A DNA stretch of 9,629 nt from Nocardioides sp. (GTDB lineage Bacteria > Actinomycetota > Actinomycetes > Propionibacteriales > Nocardioidaceae). This document shows, in pieces, positions 1-6,098 of the stretch (the first letter of the stretch is position 1; each line of letters begins with the position of its first letter). The stretch is taken from positions 49,610 to 59,238 of the forward strand of contig DOWL01000177.1 of NCBI GenBank assembly GCA_003519585.1, given 5' to 3'. A model generated the notes under the pieces. That model was not told the origin of the DNA, searched no databases, and worked only from the letters and a program-made list of their open reading frames with translations. Both the position numbers and the translations under genes were made by a program.

Positions 1-124
1 CGCAGTCCATCGTGGCCGCCGGACCGATCGCGGGGCGCCCGCTCCGCGGGAAAGACCGGGTCGCTGCGCTCCCTCCAGAGTTAAGTAACGCGCACGCTCG
101 CGGAGCCGAAACTCGCCGGCGTAT
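1..124. other. Left-edge non-coding stretch downstream of the hydrolase gene
   Basis: No gene is called here. The plus-strand frames are open from the window edge to position 84 (frame 1, TAA), about 88 (frame 2, TAA) and about 147 (frame 3, TAG). None of the peptides is recognisable, so the tail of a plus-strand gene from the left cannot be excluded. The only structured content is the repeat at 26-76 and the 17-mer at 113-129 that contains the hydrolase stop codon. No strong classical terminator for the hydrolase was found. Confidence 0.4.
26..76 (+). repeat. Interspersed hairpin-bearing repeat, copy 1
   Basis: This stretch matches, in inverted orientation, the stretch at 6099-6151. The best-kept part is 50-76, a 27-mer starting GAAAGACCGGGTCGCT and ending CTCCCTCC, with 26 of 27 bases identical to copy 2. 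Before it lies a perfect stem-loop, CCCGC at 38-42 and GCGGG at 46-50 with loop TCC. Copy 2 has a different but also perfect stem at the same place. A CGATCG core at 25-30 is also shared. It lies downstream of the family 3 hydrolase gene but in the opposite orientation. It could be a REP-like intergenic repeat or a terminator module. The repeat itself is seen directly; its role is unknown. Confidence 0.6.
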
Positions 125-2110
125 TCAGCGGAGCCCGAAGCCGTAGCGGTAGAGGGGGTCGTAGTCGGCGTCGCCGACGTTGATCGGCTCCTGCGCGACC
201 GACCGTGGCCAGGTCACGGGGAGTCGGCCGGTGAAGGGCCGCTTGCCGAACAGCACGTCGGCCACGCCCATCCCCTCGCTGCCGGGCAGCCAGGACGCCA
301 CCAGGGCGTCGATCTGTGTGAGCAACTCGGGCGGCACGATCATCGGCCGGCCGGAGACGACCAACACGGTGCAGGATGCCGCCTGGGAGCACACCTTGCG
401 GATGGCGAGCTGGTCGGCGTCGCTGAGCAGCATCTCCTTCTTCGGCCGCGGCACGCCCTGGTCGCCCGGGTCGTAGGCCCACTGCGGGCCGTTGACGTCG
501 CCGAACCCCTCGGCGTACGGCGTCTCGCCGACGACCACGACGCCGGCCGCGTTGGCGGGGACGGTGTCACTCGCGGTCTCGCTGAACTGCACCCGAGACC
601 GGGAGGTCGCGCGGACGGCGTCGAGCACCGTCTGACCGGGGATCACGTTGGTCGAGCCGCCCTGCCAGGTCAGCGTCCAGCCGCCGGCCTGGTTGCCGAT
701 GTTGTCCGCGTTGCTGCCCGCGACGTAGACCGGCTGCTTGCGGCCTGAGTCGAGCGGGAGGGTGCCCTTGCGGTTCTTGAGCAGGACCTGCGACTCGGCA
801 ACGGCCTTGCGGGCGACCTTGCGGTGCGCGCGACTGCCGACGGTGTCGATGTTGCGTCGGTCGGTGAACGGGTGCTCGAAGAGCCCGAGCTCGAACTTGG
901 CGGCGAGGATCCGCGAGACCGCGTCGTCGATCCGGCTCATCGGCACCGAGCCGTCGGCGACCAGCGAGGTCAGCGCAGGGATGAACGCGTCCCAACCATC
1001 GGGGTTGTTGGGCGCCTGGATCGGCTCCATGAACATGTCGACCCCGGCGTTGACGGAGGCCTCGACCTGCTCGATGTAGGTCCCCGGCAGTTGCCGGATG
1101 GCGCGCCAGTCGGAGATCACGATCCCGTCGAAGCCCTGCTGGCGCTTGAGCCAGCCGGTGATCAGCTCCTGGTTCGCGTGCATCTTCACCGGGTTGCCCA
1201 ACCCGTCCTCGGTCCAGTCGACACTCGAGAACGACGGCATGACCGAGCCGACTCGGTGCTTCTTCACCGCAGGCACGTACGGCGCCAGCGCGAGCCGCTT
1301 GAACTCCCCGCGCGAGACCTGGTCGATGCCCTGGTCGACGGTGTAGTCCCCGGTCGGCGTGCCGTACGTCGTGAGCCCGTCGCCCGCGAAGTGCTTCGCG
1401 CTCGCCAGCACGCGGTCGGGTCGCTTCAGGTCGCCCGGCCCACCCTGGAGCCCGTCGATCACCGTCTCCAGCTTCTTGACCAGCTTCGGGCTCTCGCCGA
1501 ACGACTCGTACGTCCGACCCCAACGGTCGTCGCGGGCCACACACACGCACGGCGCGAACGCCCACTGCGGACCGGTCGCCCGGGTCTCGATCGCGGTGAT
1601 GTGCCCGATCTTCTCGACCAGGTCGGCGTCACGGGTGGCGCCGAGGCCGATGTTGTGGGGGAAGACCGTGGCACCCAGGAGGTTGCCGTGGCCGTGCACG
1701 GAGTCCACGCCGTACAGCAGCGGGATACCGAGCCGCGTCTCCAGGGCTGCCGCCTGGTAGCGGTCGACCATGTCCGCCCACGCCTCGGGCGTGTTGCTGG
1801 CCGGGGTCGACCCGCCGCCGGACAGGATGCTGCCGAAGCCGTAGGTGGTGATGAGGGTGGGATCGGCGTCCACGTCGATCCGCTCGGCCTGCGTCATCTG
1901 GCCGATCTTCTCGGCGGTGGTCATCCGGGCGAGCAGGTCGGCGACCCGCTGCTGGGTGGTGAGCTTGGCGTTCCGGTAGGCGGGCTCCGCCGTCCGATCC
2001 GCGCTGGGTGCCGCGGTGGGTGCGGCCGAGCCCGGTGGCTGAAGCAGCCCGAGGGTCAGGACCGTGACGAGTACGGCGCCGAGGGCGGCGCCGCGATGGG
2101 TGCGCAACAT
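125..2110 (-). CDS. Secreted glycoside hydrolase family 3 beta-glucosidase / exo-glucanase
   Basis: The 661-residue product probably removes terminal beta-linked glucose from oligo- or polysaccharides outside the cell. Residues 1 to about 30 form a Sec-type signal peptide (basic MLRTHR, hydrophobic core, then an Ala/Pro-rich region) with no lipobox Cys. The N-terminal GH3 barrel shows YGVDSVHGHGN (133-143), FAPCVCVARDDRWGR (185-199), KHFAGDG (239-245) and GIVISDW (329-335), where D334 is the predicted nucleophile. The C-terminal domain has GETPYAEGFGD (528-538), the segment that carries the acid/base Glu in barley ExoI-type enzymes (E534 most likely). Cysteines 188/190 and 574/580 could form disulfides. 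The ATG at 2110 is preferred because AAGGAG lies 8 bases upstream (2119-2124) and the signal peptide starts there; an in-frame start at 2134 would add eight unlikely residues. The gene is divergent from a ROK regulator that probably controls it. Family certain; exact substrate unknown. Confidence 0.93.
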   Translation of the reverse strand: MLRTHRGAALGAVLVTVLTLGLLQPPGSAAPTAAPSADRTAEPAYRNAKLTTQQRVADLLARMTTAEKIGQMTQAERIDVDADPTLITTYGFGSILSGGGSTPASNTPEAWADMVDRYQAAALETRLGIPLLYGVDSVHGHGNLLGATVFPHNIGLGATRDADLVEKIGHITAIETRATGPQWAFAPCVCVARDDRWGRTYESFGESPKLVKKLETVIDGLQGGPGDLKRPDRVLASAKHFAGDGLTTYGTPTGDYTVDQGIDQVSRGEFKRLALAPYVPAVKKHRVGSVMPSFSSVDWTEDGLGNPVKMHANQELITGWLKRQQGFDGIVISDWRAIRQLPGTYIEQVEASVNAGVDMFMEPIQAPNNPDGWDAFIPALTSLVADGSVPMSRIDDAVSRILAAKFELGLFEHPFTDRRNIDTVGSRAHRKVARKAVAESQVLLKNRKGTLPLDSGRKQPVYVAGSNADNIGNQAGGWTLTWQGGSTNVIPGQTVLDAVRATSRSRVQFSETASDTVPANAAGVVVVGETPYAEGFGDVNGPQWAYDPGDQGVPRPKKEMLLSDADQLAIRKVCSQAASCTVLVVSGRPMIVPPELLTQIDALVASWLPGSEGMGVADVLFGKRPFTGRLPVTWPRSVAQEPINVGDADYDPLYRYGFGLR

Positions 2111-2185
2111 TCCTGTGTCTCCTTGCCCGATCAAGAAGCCGGTCGACCGACGGTGGACGAACCGGGCGGAGTCACCCGCTCTCGC

Positions 2186-2215
2186 AACCTAGGAACGGCC
2201 ATTGGTCCGGGTCAA
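2186..2215 (-). promoter_or_regulatory. Promoter of the family 3 hydrolase gene
   Basis: Read on the minus strand, TTGACC (plus coordinates 2210-2215) is followed by 18 bases and TAGGTT (2186-2191), a good match to the housekeeping sigma -35 and actinobacterial TANNNT -10. It predicts a transcript start near 2179 and a leader of about 69 bases before the ATG at 2110. The palindrome at 2200-2217 covers the -35 and much of the spacer. Inferred from sequence only. Confidence 0.6.
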
Positions 2216-2217
2216 TG
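2200..2217. promoter_or_regulatory. Candidate operator palindrome, probably for the ROK regulator
   Basis: CATTGGTCC followed by GGGTCAATG forms an 18-bp dyad with seven of nine base pairs matched (arms CATTG/CAATG plus a central CCGG). It overlaps the -35 and spacer of the hydrolase promoter, where a bound repressor would block RNA polymerase. ROK repressors generally bind such dyads near their own and neighbouring promoters. Only one site was seen, so assignment to this regulator is an inference from position. Confidence 0.45.
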
Positions 2218-2270
2218 CCGAATCAGCCGTGCATAAGCGGTAGTTCCTCCACTTTCCGCACATATCGCCC

Positions 2271-2284
2271 TAGGCTGCCCCCCA
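2271..2284 (+). promoter_or_regulatory. Promoter -10 for a leaderless ROK gene transcript
   Basis: TAGGCT at 2271-2276 fits the actinobacterial TANNNT -10. The ATG begins at 2284 after exactly seven bases, so transcription would start at or next to the start codon. The preceding bases are a C-run without any Shine-Dalgarno sequence, which agrees with a leaderless mRNA. No convincing -35 was found. Confidence 0.5.
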
Positions 2285-3450
2285 TGGCCAGCACCGGCGC
2301 CCTCGAGCGGCTCCGCGCCGGCAACCAGCGCGCCGTACTCAGCCTCCTGGCCGGCGAGGGCCCGATGAGCCGCGCCGACCTGGTGCGAGCCAGCGGCCTG
2401 TCCCGCACGACCGTCTCGAGCCTGGTCGCCGAGCTGATCGGTGCCGGCCAGGTGATCGAGACCGACGACCGCGCCCGGCCGCACAAGGGCGGCAGTGGCC
2501 GGCCGCCCGTGCTCGTCCGACTCAGCGCCCCGACCGGGGGCGTGGCCGGCGTCGACGTGGGCCACGGGCACGTCCGGGTAGCCGTGGCCGACCGCGCCGG
2601 CACCGTGCTGGCCGAGGACCACGCACTGGTCGACGTGGACGCGCATGGCACCGAGGTGCTCGACCGCACCGCCGCCATGGTCCGGGCCCTGGCCGCCCGG
2701 AGCGAGCTGAGTGTCGAGGAGCTGCAGGCGGTCGGGATGTGCATTCCCGCGCCCCTGGACCGCCGCTCCGCGCGGATCCGGACCGGGATCATGCCGGGCT
2801 GGCAGGGGCTGCTGCCGGGCGAGGAGCTCGAGCGGCGGCTGGGCGTCCCGGTGCACGCCGACAACGACGCCAACCTCGGCGCACTCGCCGAGCTGCACCA
2901 TGGGATCGCCCGTGGCCGGCACGACGTGATCTACCTCAAGGTGGCCAGCGGAGTGGGCGCCGGGATCATCCTGGGCGGACGGCTGCACCGCGGTGCCAGC
3001 GGCATCGCTGGCGAGATCGGCCACGTCCAGGTCGGTGAGGACGGCCACGTCTGCCGCTGCGGCAACCGCGGCTGCCTGGAGACCATGGTTTCGGCGGCTC
3101 GCCTGCTCGAACTGCTCCAGCCGGCCTACGACACGCCGCTGACGATGGAGCGGCTCCTGGCCCTCGACGTCGAGGGCGACGCCGGCGTACGCCGTGTGCT
3201 CACCGACGCGGGCCGCACCATCGGCCGGGCCGTGGCCGACCTGGCCAACAGCCTCAACCCCGAGCTGGTCGTGGTCGGCGGCACGCTGGGCGGATCGCCA
3301 ACCCTGGTCGAGGGGTTGCGCGGCGCCATCGACCGCTACGCCCAGCCCGACACCGCCGCTGCCCTCGACGTGGTCCCCGGCGCCCTCGGCGTCCGCTCCG
3401 CCGTCGTCGGTGCCGTCGCCCTCGCCATCGCCCGGGTCGCGGCCTCATGA
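2284..3450 (+). CDS. ROK-family transcriptional regulator (NagC/XylR type)
   Basis: The 388-residue protein is a sugar-sensing DNA-binding repressor. Residues 1 to about 62 form a winged helix-turn-helix, with the recognition region around SRADLVRASGLSRTTVSSLV. The rest is a ROK fold: DVGHGH (91-96) replaces the kinase-type DxGGT phosphate loop, DNDAN (193-197) holds the Asp that is catalytic in ROK kinases (D195), and GEIGH (243-247) leads to the zinc motif CRCGNRGCLE (257-266), giving ligands H247, C257, C259 and C264. The altered phosphate loop suggests a regulator rather than an active kinase. The ATG at 2284 is chosen because the helix-turn-helix begins directly after it and a -10 lies seven bases upstream. 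Divergence from the beta-glucosidase suggests a beta-glucoside or glucose ligand; that is inference. It converges on the NYN gene across paired hairpins. Confidence 0.92.
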   Translation: MASTGALERLRAGNQRAVLSLLAGEGPMSRADLVRASGLSRTTVSSLVAELIGAGQVIETDDRARPHKGGSGRPPVLVRLSAPTGGVAGVDVGHGHVRVAVADRAGTVLAEDHALVDVDAHGTEVLDRTAAMVRALAARSELSVEELQAVGMCIPAPLDRRSARIRTGIMPGWQGLLPGEELERRLGVPVHADNDANLGALAELHHGIARGRHDVIYLKVASGVGAGIILGGRLHRGASGIAGEIGHVQVGEDGHVCRCGNRGCLETMVSAARLLELLQPAYDTPLTMERLLALDVEGDAGVRRVLTDAGRTIGRAVADLANSLNPELVVVGGTLGGSPTLVEGLRGAIDRYAQPDTAAALDVVPGALGVRSAVVGAVALAIARVAAS

Positions 3451-3493
3451 CGGTGACCCGTCGTTACGCGTCATGAGTAACGACGGGTCACCG
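3451..3493. terminator. Long perfect hairpin, palindromic element A (terminator-like)
   Basis: Seventeen-base arms, 3451-3467 and 3477-3493, are perfect reverse complements around a 9-base loop (GCGTCATGA). The left arm begins at the base right after the ROK stop codon. No T-run follows, which is usual for high-GC actinobacterial terminators. It is positioned to end ROK transcription and, read from the other side, that of the convergent NYN gene. It is also one of two copies of a repeat (see 3507-3545). Confidence 0.65.
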
Positions 3494-3545
3494 CGAACTT
3501 CATGCCGACCCGTCGCTACTCGTCATGAGAAACGACGGGTCACCG
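3455..3545. repeat. Tandem pair of palindromic repeats filling the convergent gap
   Basis: The 39-base units at 3455-3493 and 3507-3545 are 36/39 identical, with a period of 52 bases. Both contain GACCCGTCG, a CGTCATGAG centre and CGACGGGTCACCG. The pair spans almost all of the space between the ROK stop (3450) and the NYN stop (3549). It could be a duplicated terminator or two copies of a REP-like palindrome. Only two units exist here, with no spacer/repeat regularity like a CRISPR. Confidence 0.65.
3507..3541. terminator. Hairpin, palindromic element B (terminator-like)
   Basis: Nine-base perfect arms GACCCGTCG (3507-3515) and CGACGGGTC (3533-3541) are extended by an imperfect inner stem including CTC/GAG (3519-3521 and 3527-3529). 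It is the first hairpin met by transcripts leaving the NYN gene on the minus strand, eight bases past its stop codon. Two stem mismatches relative to element A weaken the pairing, while the centre is unchanged. Confidence 0.55.
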
Positions 3546-3548
3546 GGC

Positions 3549-3911
3549 TCAGGTCAGCTGGTCGAGGAGCCAGGAGGGCGACATCGAGGTGGCGCCCACC
3601 GACGCGGCCCGAGCCTGGAGCATCCGGTCGGCGGTGATGACCACGGCCGTGTCGCCGGGTCGATCGGCCTGCCGCACGATCTCGTCGTCGCCGCTGCCCT
3701 TCGCGTGCACGACGCGCAGGTGCGCATCCCGGCCGACCGGTACGCCGCCCTTGGCCGCGCCTTCGAGGACGAGCACCACCTCGTCGTAGGACAGGTCCGC
3801 GGTCAACAGCCGCTCGTGGAGCCGACGGGCCGCCCCGGCGCGGTCCTTCCACCAGCCGTCGGGGCGAGAGCCCACGACGTTGGCGCCGTCGACGATCAGG
3901 ACGCGGGCCAC
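3549..3911 (-). CDS. NYN (PIN-like) domain protein, putative RNase
   Basis: The 120-residue protein consists almost entirely of one NYN domain, a PIN-like metal-dependent nuclease fold related to YacP-type proteins. The acidic motifs lie in order: IVDGANVVGSRPDGWW (6-21, with D8 and N11), GSGDDEIV (72-79, D75/D76) and VITADRML (91-98, D95). These are the places where NYN/PIN enzymes hold catalytic metal. Its likely role is in RNA processing or decay, but the substrate is unknown. Actinobacterial relatives are sometimes labelled NTP pyrophosphohydrolase; the residues seen support NYN instead. The start is GTG at 3911, just before the first beta strand. No Shine-Dalgarno sequence is present but TACCCT lies seven bases upstream, so the mRNA is probably leaderless. 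An unknown small gene lies 34 bases upstream. Confidence 0.85.
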   Translation of the reverse strand: MARVLIVDGANVVGSRPDGWWKDRAGAARRLHERLLTADLSYDEVVLVLEGAAKGGVPVGRDAHLRVVHAKGSGDDEIVRQADRPGDTAVVITADRMLQARAASVGATSMSPSWLLDQLT

Positions 3912-3949
3912 GCGGACGAGGGTAGGGACGCTGGGGCTCCGACGTTCAA
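3911..3949 (-). promoter_or_regulatory. Promoter for a leaderless NYN gene transcript
   Basis: On the minus strand TTGAAC (plus coordinates 3944-3949) is followed by 19 bases and TACCCT (3919-3924), and the GTG start codon comes seven bases later. The -35 overlaps the TGA stop of the upstream 90-residue gene. The long spacer makes the -35 less certain than the -10. The spacing from -10 to start codon is the same as for the ROK gene. Confidence 0.45.
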
Positions 3950-4218
3950 CTGTTGCGACTCCCTGGGCCCTCGCTCATCGCACGGCTCAGTCGCATCTCG
4001 TCGCGATACCGGTAGGGCAGCGGGGCACCCGACCTCTCGGCGGCCTCGGCGTAGGCCTCCAGGGCGTCGGCCAGGACGCCGTACCGTTCGGCGAGCTCGT
4101 GTCGATTGGTGGAATTCGCGATCTCGGCCCGCTGGACGCGCACCGCGATCCGAGCACGGTTGACCTCCCCCAACAGGCTGGACAGTCGCGTGTCTTCGTC
4201 GCCAGAGTTCCTCGGCAC
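3946..4218 (-). CDS. Small conserved-looking protein of unknown function
   Basis: The family is not recognised. The 90-residue product has no signal peptide or membrane segment and few hydrophobic stretches. Residues about 11-68 look strongly helical and charged (LSSLLGEVNRARIAVRVQ, then ELAERYGVLADALEAYAEAAE), followed by a distinctive PLPYRYRDEMRL segment at about 70-81. Third codon positions are GC-rich through the body, as in neighbouring true genes. GTG at 4218 is preferred because GGGAGAGG (4224-4231) lies five bases upstream. A GTG at 4287 would add 23 residues but overlaps a possible -10 (TACCGT, 4286-4291). It ends 34 bases before the NYN gene on the same strand. Co-transcription is possible, but the NYN gene also has its own promoter. 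Confidence 0.6.
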   Translation of the reverse strand: MPRNSGDEDTRLSSLLGEVNRARIAVRVQRAEIANSTNRHELAERYGVLADALEAYAEAAERSGAPLPYRYRDEMRLSRAMSEGPGSRNS

Positions 4219-4317
4219 GTCGGCCTCTCCCAGCGTGTCCGCGGCGAGCGCTGGGTGCGCGGGAGGCGAGACTCGTTGACGACCCACGGTAGACCACTCC
4301 CGGCGTGGCCCCGGACG

Positions 4318-4341
4318 CGTGAACTGATCGGCCCAGTTACG
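4318..4341 (-). terminator. Weak hairpin downstream of ffh
   Basis: On the minus strand, 33 bases past the ffh stop, CGTAACTG and CAGTTCACG pair with one bulged base around a 7-base loop. There is no T-run. It is the best terminator candidate in the 155-bp gap between ffh and the small unknown gene, but it is modest. The rest of the gap (4219-4373) shows only a possible -10 for that small gene. Confidence 0.3.
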
Positions 4342-4373
4342 TCGCGCTCCCGACCGGAGACCCGAGTGGAGAG

Positions 4374-5951
4374 CTACTTCAGGAACTTGCTGAAGTCCTT
4401 GGGCAGGTCGAGCGCGGCCGCGGCCTTCTCGTAGTCGATCTCCTCGCCGTTCGGGTTGCCGAACGGGTTGCTCCCCGCGGCAGCCGCCTTCTCCTTCTCG
4501 GCGGCGGCCTGCTGCGCGGCCTTGGCGGGGTTGCCGGAGACGCGACGACCCTTTGCCTTCTTGACCTGGGCCTTCTGCTTGCCCCGCTTGCCGCCGCCGG
4601 CCATGCCGGGCATCCCGGGGACGCCGGGCATGCCGCCCTTCGCGAACTGCTGCATCATCTTGCGCGCCTCGAAGAACCGGTCGACGAGGTTGTTGACGTC
4701 GGAGACCTGCCGACCCGAGCCCTTCGCGATGCGCGCCCGACGGGAGCCGTCGATGATCTTGGGGTTGGCCCGCTCGGCCGGCGTCATCGACTGGATGATC
4801 GCCTGGATCCGGTCGATCTCCCGCTCGTCGAAGTTGTCGAGCTGGTCGCGGAACTGGCCCATCCCGGGCAGCATCCCCATGATCTTCGACATCGAGCCGA
4901 GCTTGCGGACCTGCTGCATCTGGGCCAGGAAGTCGTCGAGGGTGAAGTCGCCGCCACCCATGAGCTTCTCGGCGGCCTTGGCCGCCTCCTCCTGGTCGAA
5001 GGCCTTCTCGGCCTGCTCGATCAGGGTGAGCATGTCGCCCATGTCGAGGATGCGGGAGGCCATCCGGTCGGGGTGGAACAGGTCGAAGTCGGTGAGCTTC
5101 TCGCCCGCCGAGGCGAACATCACCGGCCGGCCCGTCACCGAGGCGATCGAGAGCGCCGCACCACCGCGGGCATCGCCGTCGAGCTTGGTGAGCACGACTC
5201 CGTCGAACCCGACGCCGTCGAGGAAGGCCTGTGCGGTCGAGACGGCGTCCTGGCCGATCATTGCGTCGACCACGAAGAGGACCTCGTCGGGTTGTACGGC
5301 GTCGCGGATGTCGGCCGCCTGCTGCATCAGCTCGGCGTCCACGCCGAGTCGCCCAGCGGTGTCGACGATGACGACGTCGTAGAGCTTGCGCTTGGCCTCC
5401 TCGATCGAGGCCCGGGCCACCGCGACCGGGTCACCCCCGTGTTCGACTCCTTGGGCGTTGCCCGGTTCGGGGGCGAAGACGGGTACGCCGGCGCGCTCGC
5501 CGTTGACCTGCAGCTGCTGGACCGCGTTGGGTCGCTGGAGGTCGGCCGCGACCAGCAGCGGGCTCTTGTCCTGGCCCTTGAGCCAGAGGCCGAGCTTGGC
5601 GGCGAGCGTGGTCTTGCCGGCACCCTGCAGGCCGGCCAGCATGATGACGGTCGGACCGGACTTCGCGAACCGCAGCCGTCGGGTCTCGCCGCCGAGGATG
5701 GTGACGAGCTCCTCGTTGACGATCTTGACGACCTGCTGGGCGGGGTTGAGCGCCTGACTGACCTCCTCGCCCCGCGCCCGCTCCTTGACCGCGGCGACGA
5801 ACTCCTTGACCACGGGCAGCGCGACATCGGCCTCGAGCAGCGCGATCCGGATCTCACGCGCGGTGGCGTCGATGTCGGCCTCGGAGAGCCGGCCCTTGCC
5901 GCGCAGGTTGCGGAAGGTATCGGCGAGGCGGTCGGAGAGTGTGGCGAACAA
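4374..5951 (-). CDS. ffh: Signal recognition particle GTPase Ffh (SRP54)
   Basis: The 525-residue protein binds SRP RNA and signal sequences of nascent membrane and secreted proteins, delivering ribosomes to FtsY at the membrane. The N domain (about 1-95) is followed by the GTPase: P-loop GLQGAGKTT (107-115), DLQRP (137-141), DTAGR (197-201), TKLDGDARGG (255-264) and GEK (283-285). The Met-rich M domain (about 300-436) includes MGMLPGMG and the RNA-binding segment RIAKGSGRQVSDVNNL (407-422). The tail has a Met-Pro-Gly repeat (440-454), a Lys-rich stretch and an Ala-rich end. A segment at 164-172 (GNAQGVEHG) looks longer than the same loop in most Ffh proteins. The start is TTG at 5951, supported by the usual MF.TLSDRL opening and GAGGA at 5956-5960. 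It lies downstream of glnD, as in other actinobacteria, but 210 bases away. Confidence 0.97.
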   Translation of the reverse strand: MFATLSDRLADTFRNLRGKGRLSEADIDATAREIRIALLEADVALPVVKEFVAAVKERARGEEVSQALNPAQQVVKIVNEELVTILGGETRRLRFAKSGPTVIMLAGLQGAGKTTLAAKLGLWLKGQDKSPLLVAADLQRPNAVQQLQVNGERAGVPVFAPEPGNAQGVEHGGDPVAVARASIEEAKRKLYDVVIVDTAGRLGVDAELMQQAADIRDAVQPDEVLFVVDAMIGQDAVSTAQAFLDGVGFDGVVLTKLDGDARGGAALSIASVTGRPVMFASAGEKLTDFDLFHPDRMASRILDMGDMLTLIEQAEKAFDQEEAAKAAEKLMGGGDFTLDDFLAQMQQVRKLGSMSKIMGMLPGMGQFRDQLDNFDEREIDRIQAIIQSMTPAERANPKIIDGSRRARIAKGSGRQVSDVNNLVDRFFEARKMMQQFAKGGMPGVPGMPGMAGGGKRGKQKAQVKKAKGRRVSGNPAKAAQQAAAEKEKAAAAGSNPFGNPNGEEIDYEKAAAALDLPKDFSKFLK

Positions 5952-5989
5952 GGGATCCTCGGTACTGGACGGCGACAGACAACCGCCCC

Positions 5990-5995
5990 AGCGTA
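5990..5995 (-). promoter_or_regulatory. ffh: Possible -10 of an ffh promoter
   Basis: On the minus strand TACGCT fits TANNNT and would give a transcript start near 5983 with a leader of about 30 bases before the TTG start. No good -35 was found at the expected distance. A promoter of its own is plausible because 210 bp and strong hairpins separate ffh from glnD. Confidence 0.3.
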
Positions 5996-6098
5996 TCCGC
6001 GCTCCCCTACGCCGGACGACGTGACGGCCATCGTGTTCGGCATCGCGATGCTGCAGATCCTCGGTCGCGCCTCGTGATCAAGCCACGTTCGCAAGCCG

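Noticed and set aside
1..80. Tail of a plus-strand gene entering from the left edge
   Set aside because: All three frames are open for a short way but none gives a recognisable peptide, and the stretch is mostly the interspersed repeat.
824..2236. A 470-codon plus-strand open frame antisense to the hydrolase
   Set aside because: Composition is typical of an antisense shadow, and the opposite strand has full GH3 motifs and a signal peptide.
2284..3450. ROK protein as a glucokinase
   Set aside because: It has an N-terminal DNA-binding domain and DVGHGH instead of the kinase DxGGT phosphate loop, which point to a regulator.
3455..3545. Possible CRISPR fragment from the two 39-base repeats
   Set aside because: Only two units, fully palindromic and nearly adjacent (13-base gap), with no cas genes. 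They fit hairpin elements better.
6021..6077. An 18-residue hydrophobic peptide frame on the plus strand (GTG start, TGA stop)
   Set aside because: No ribosome binding site or promoter, and too short to judge. It overlaps the 12-bp palindrome.
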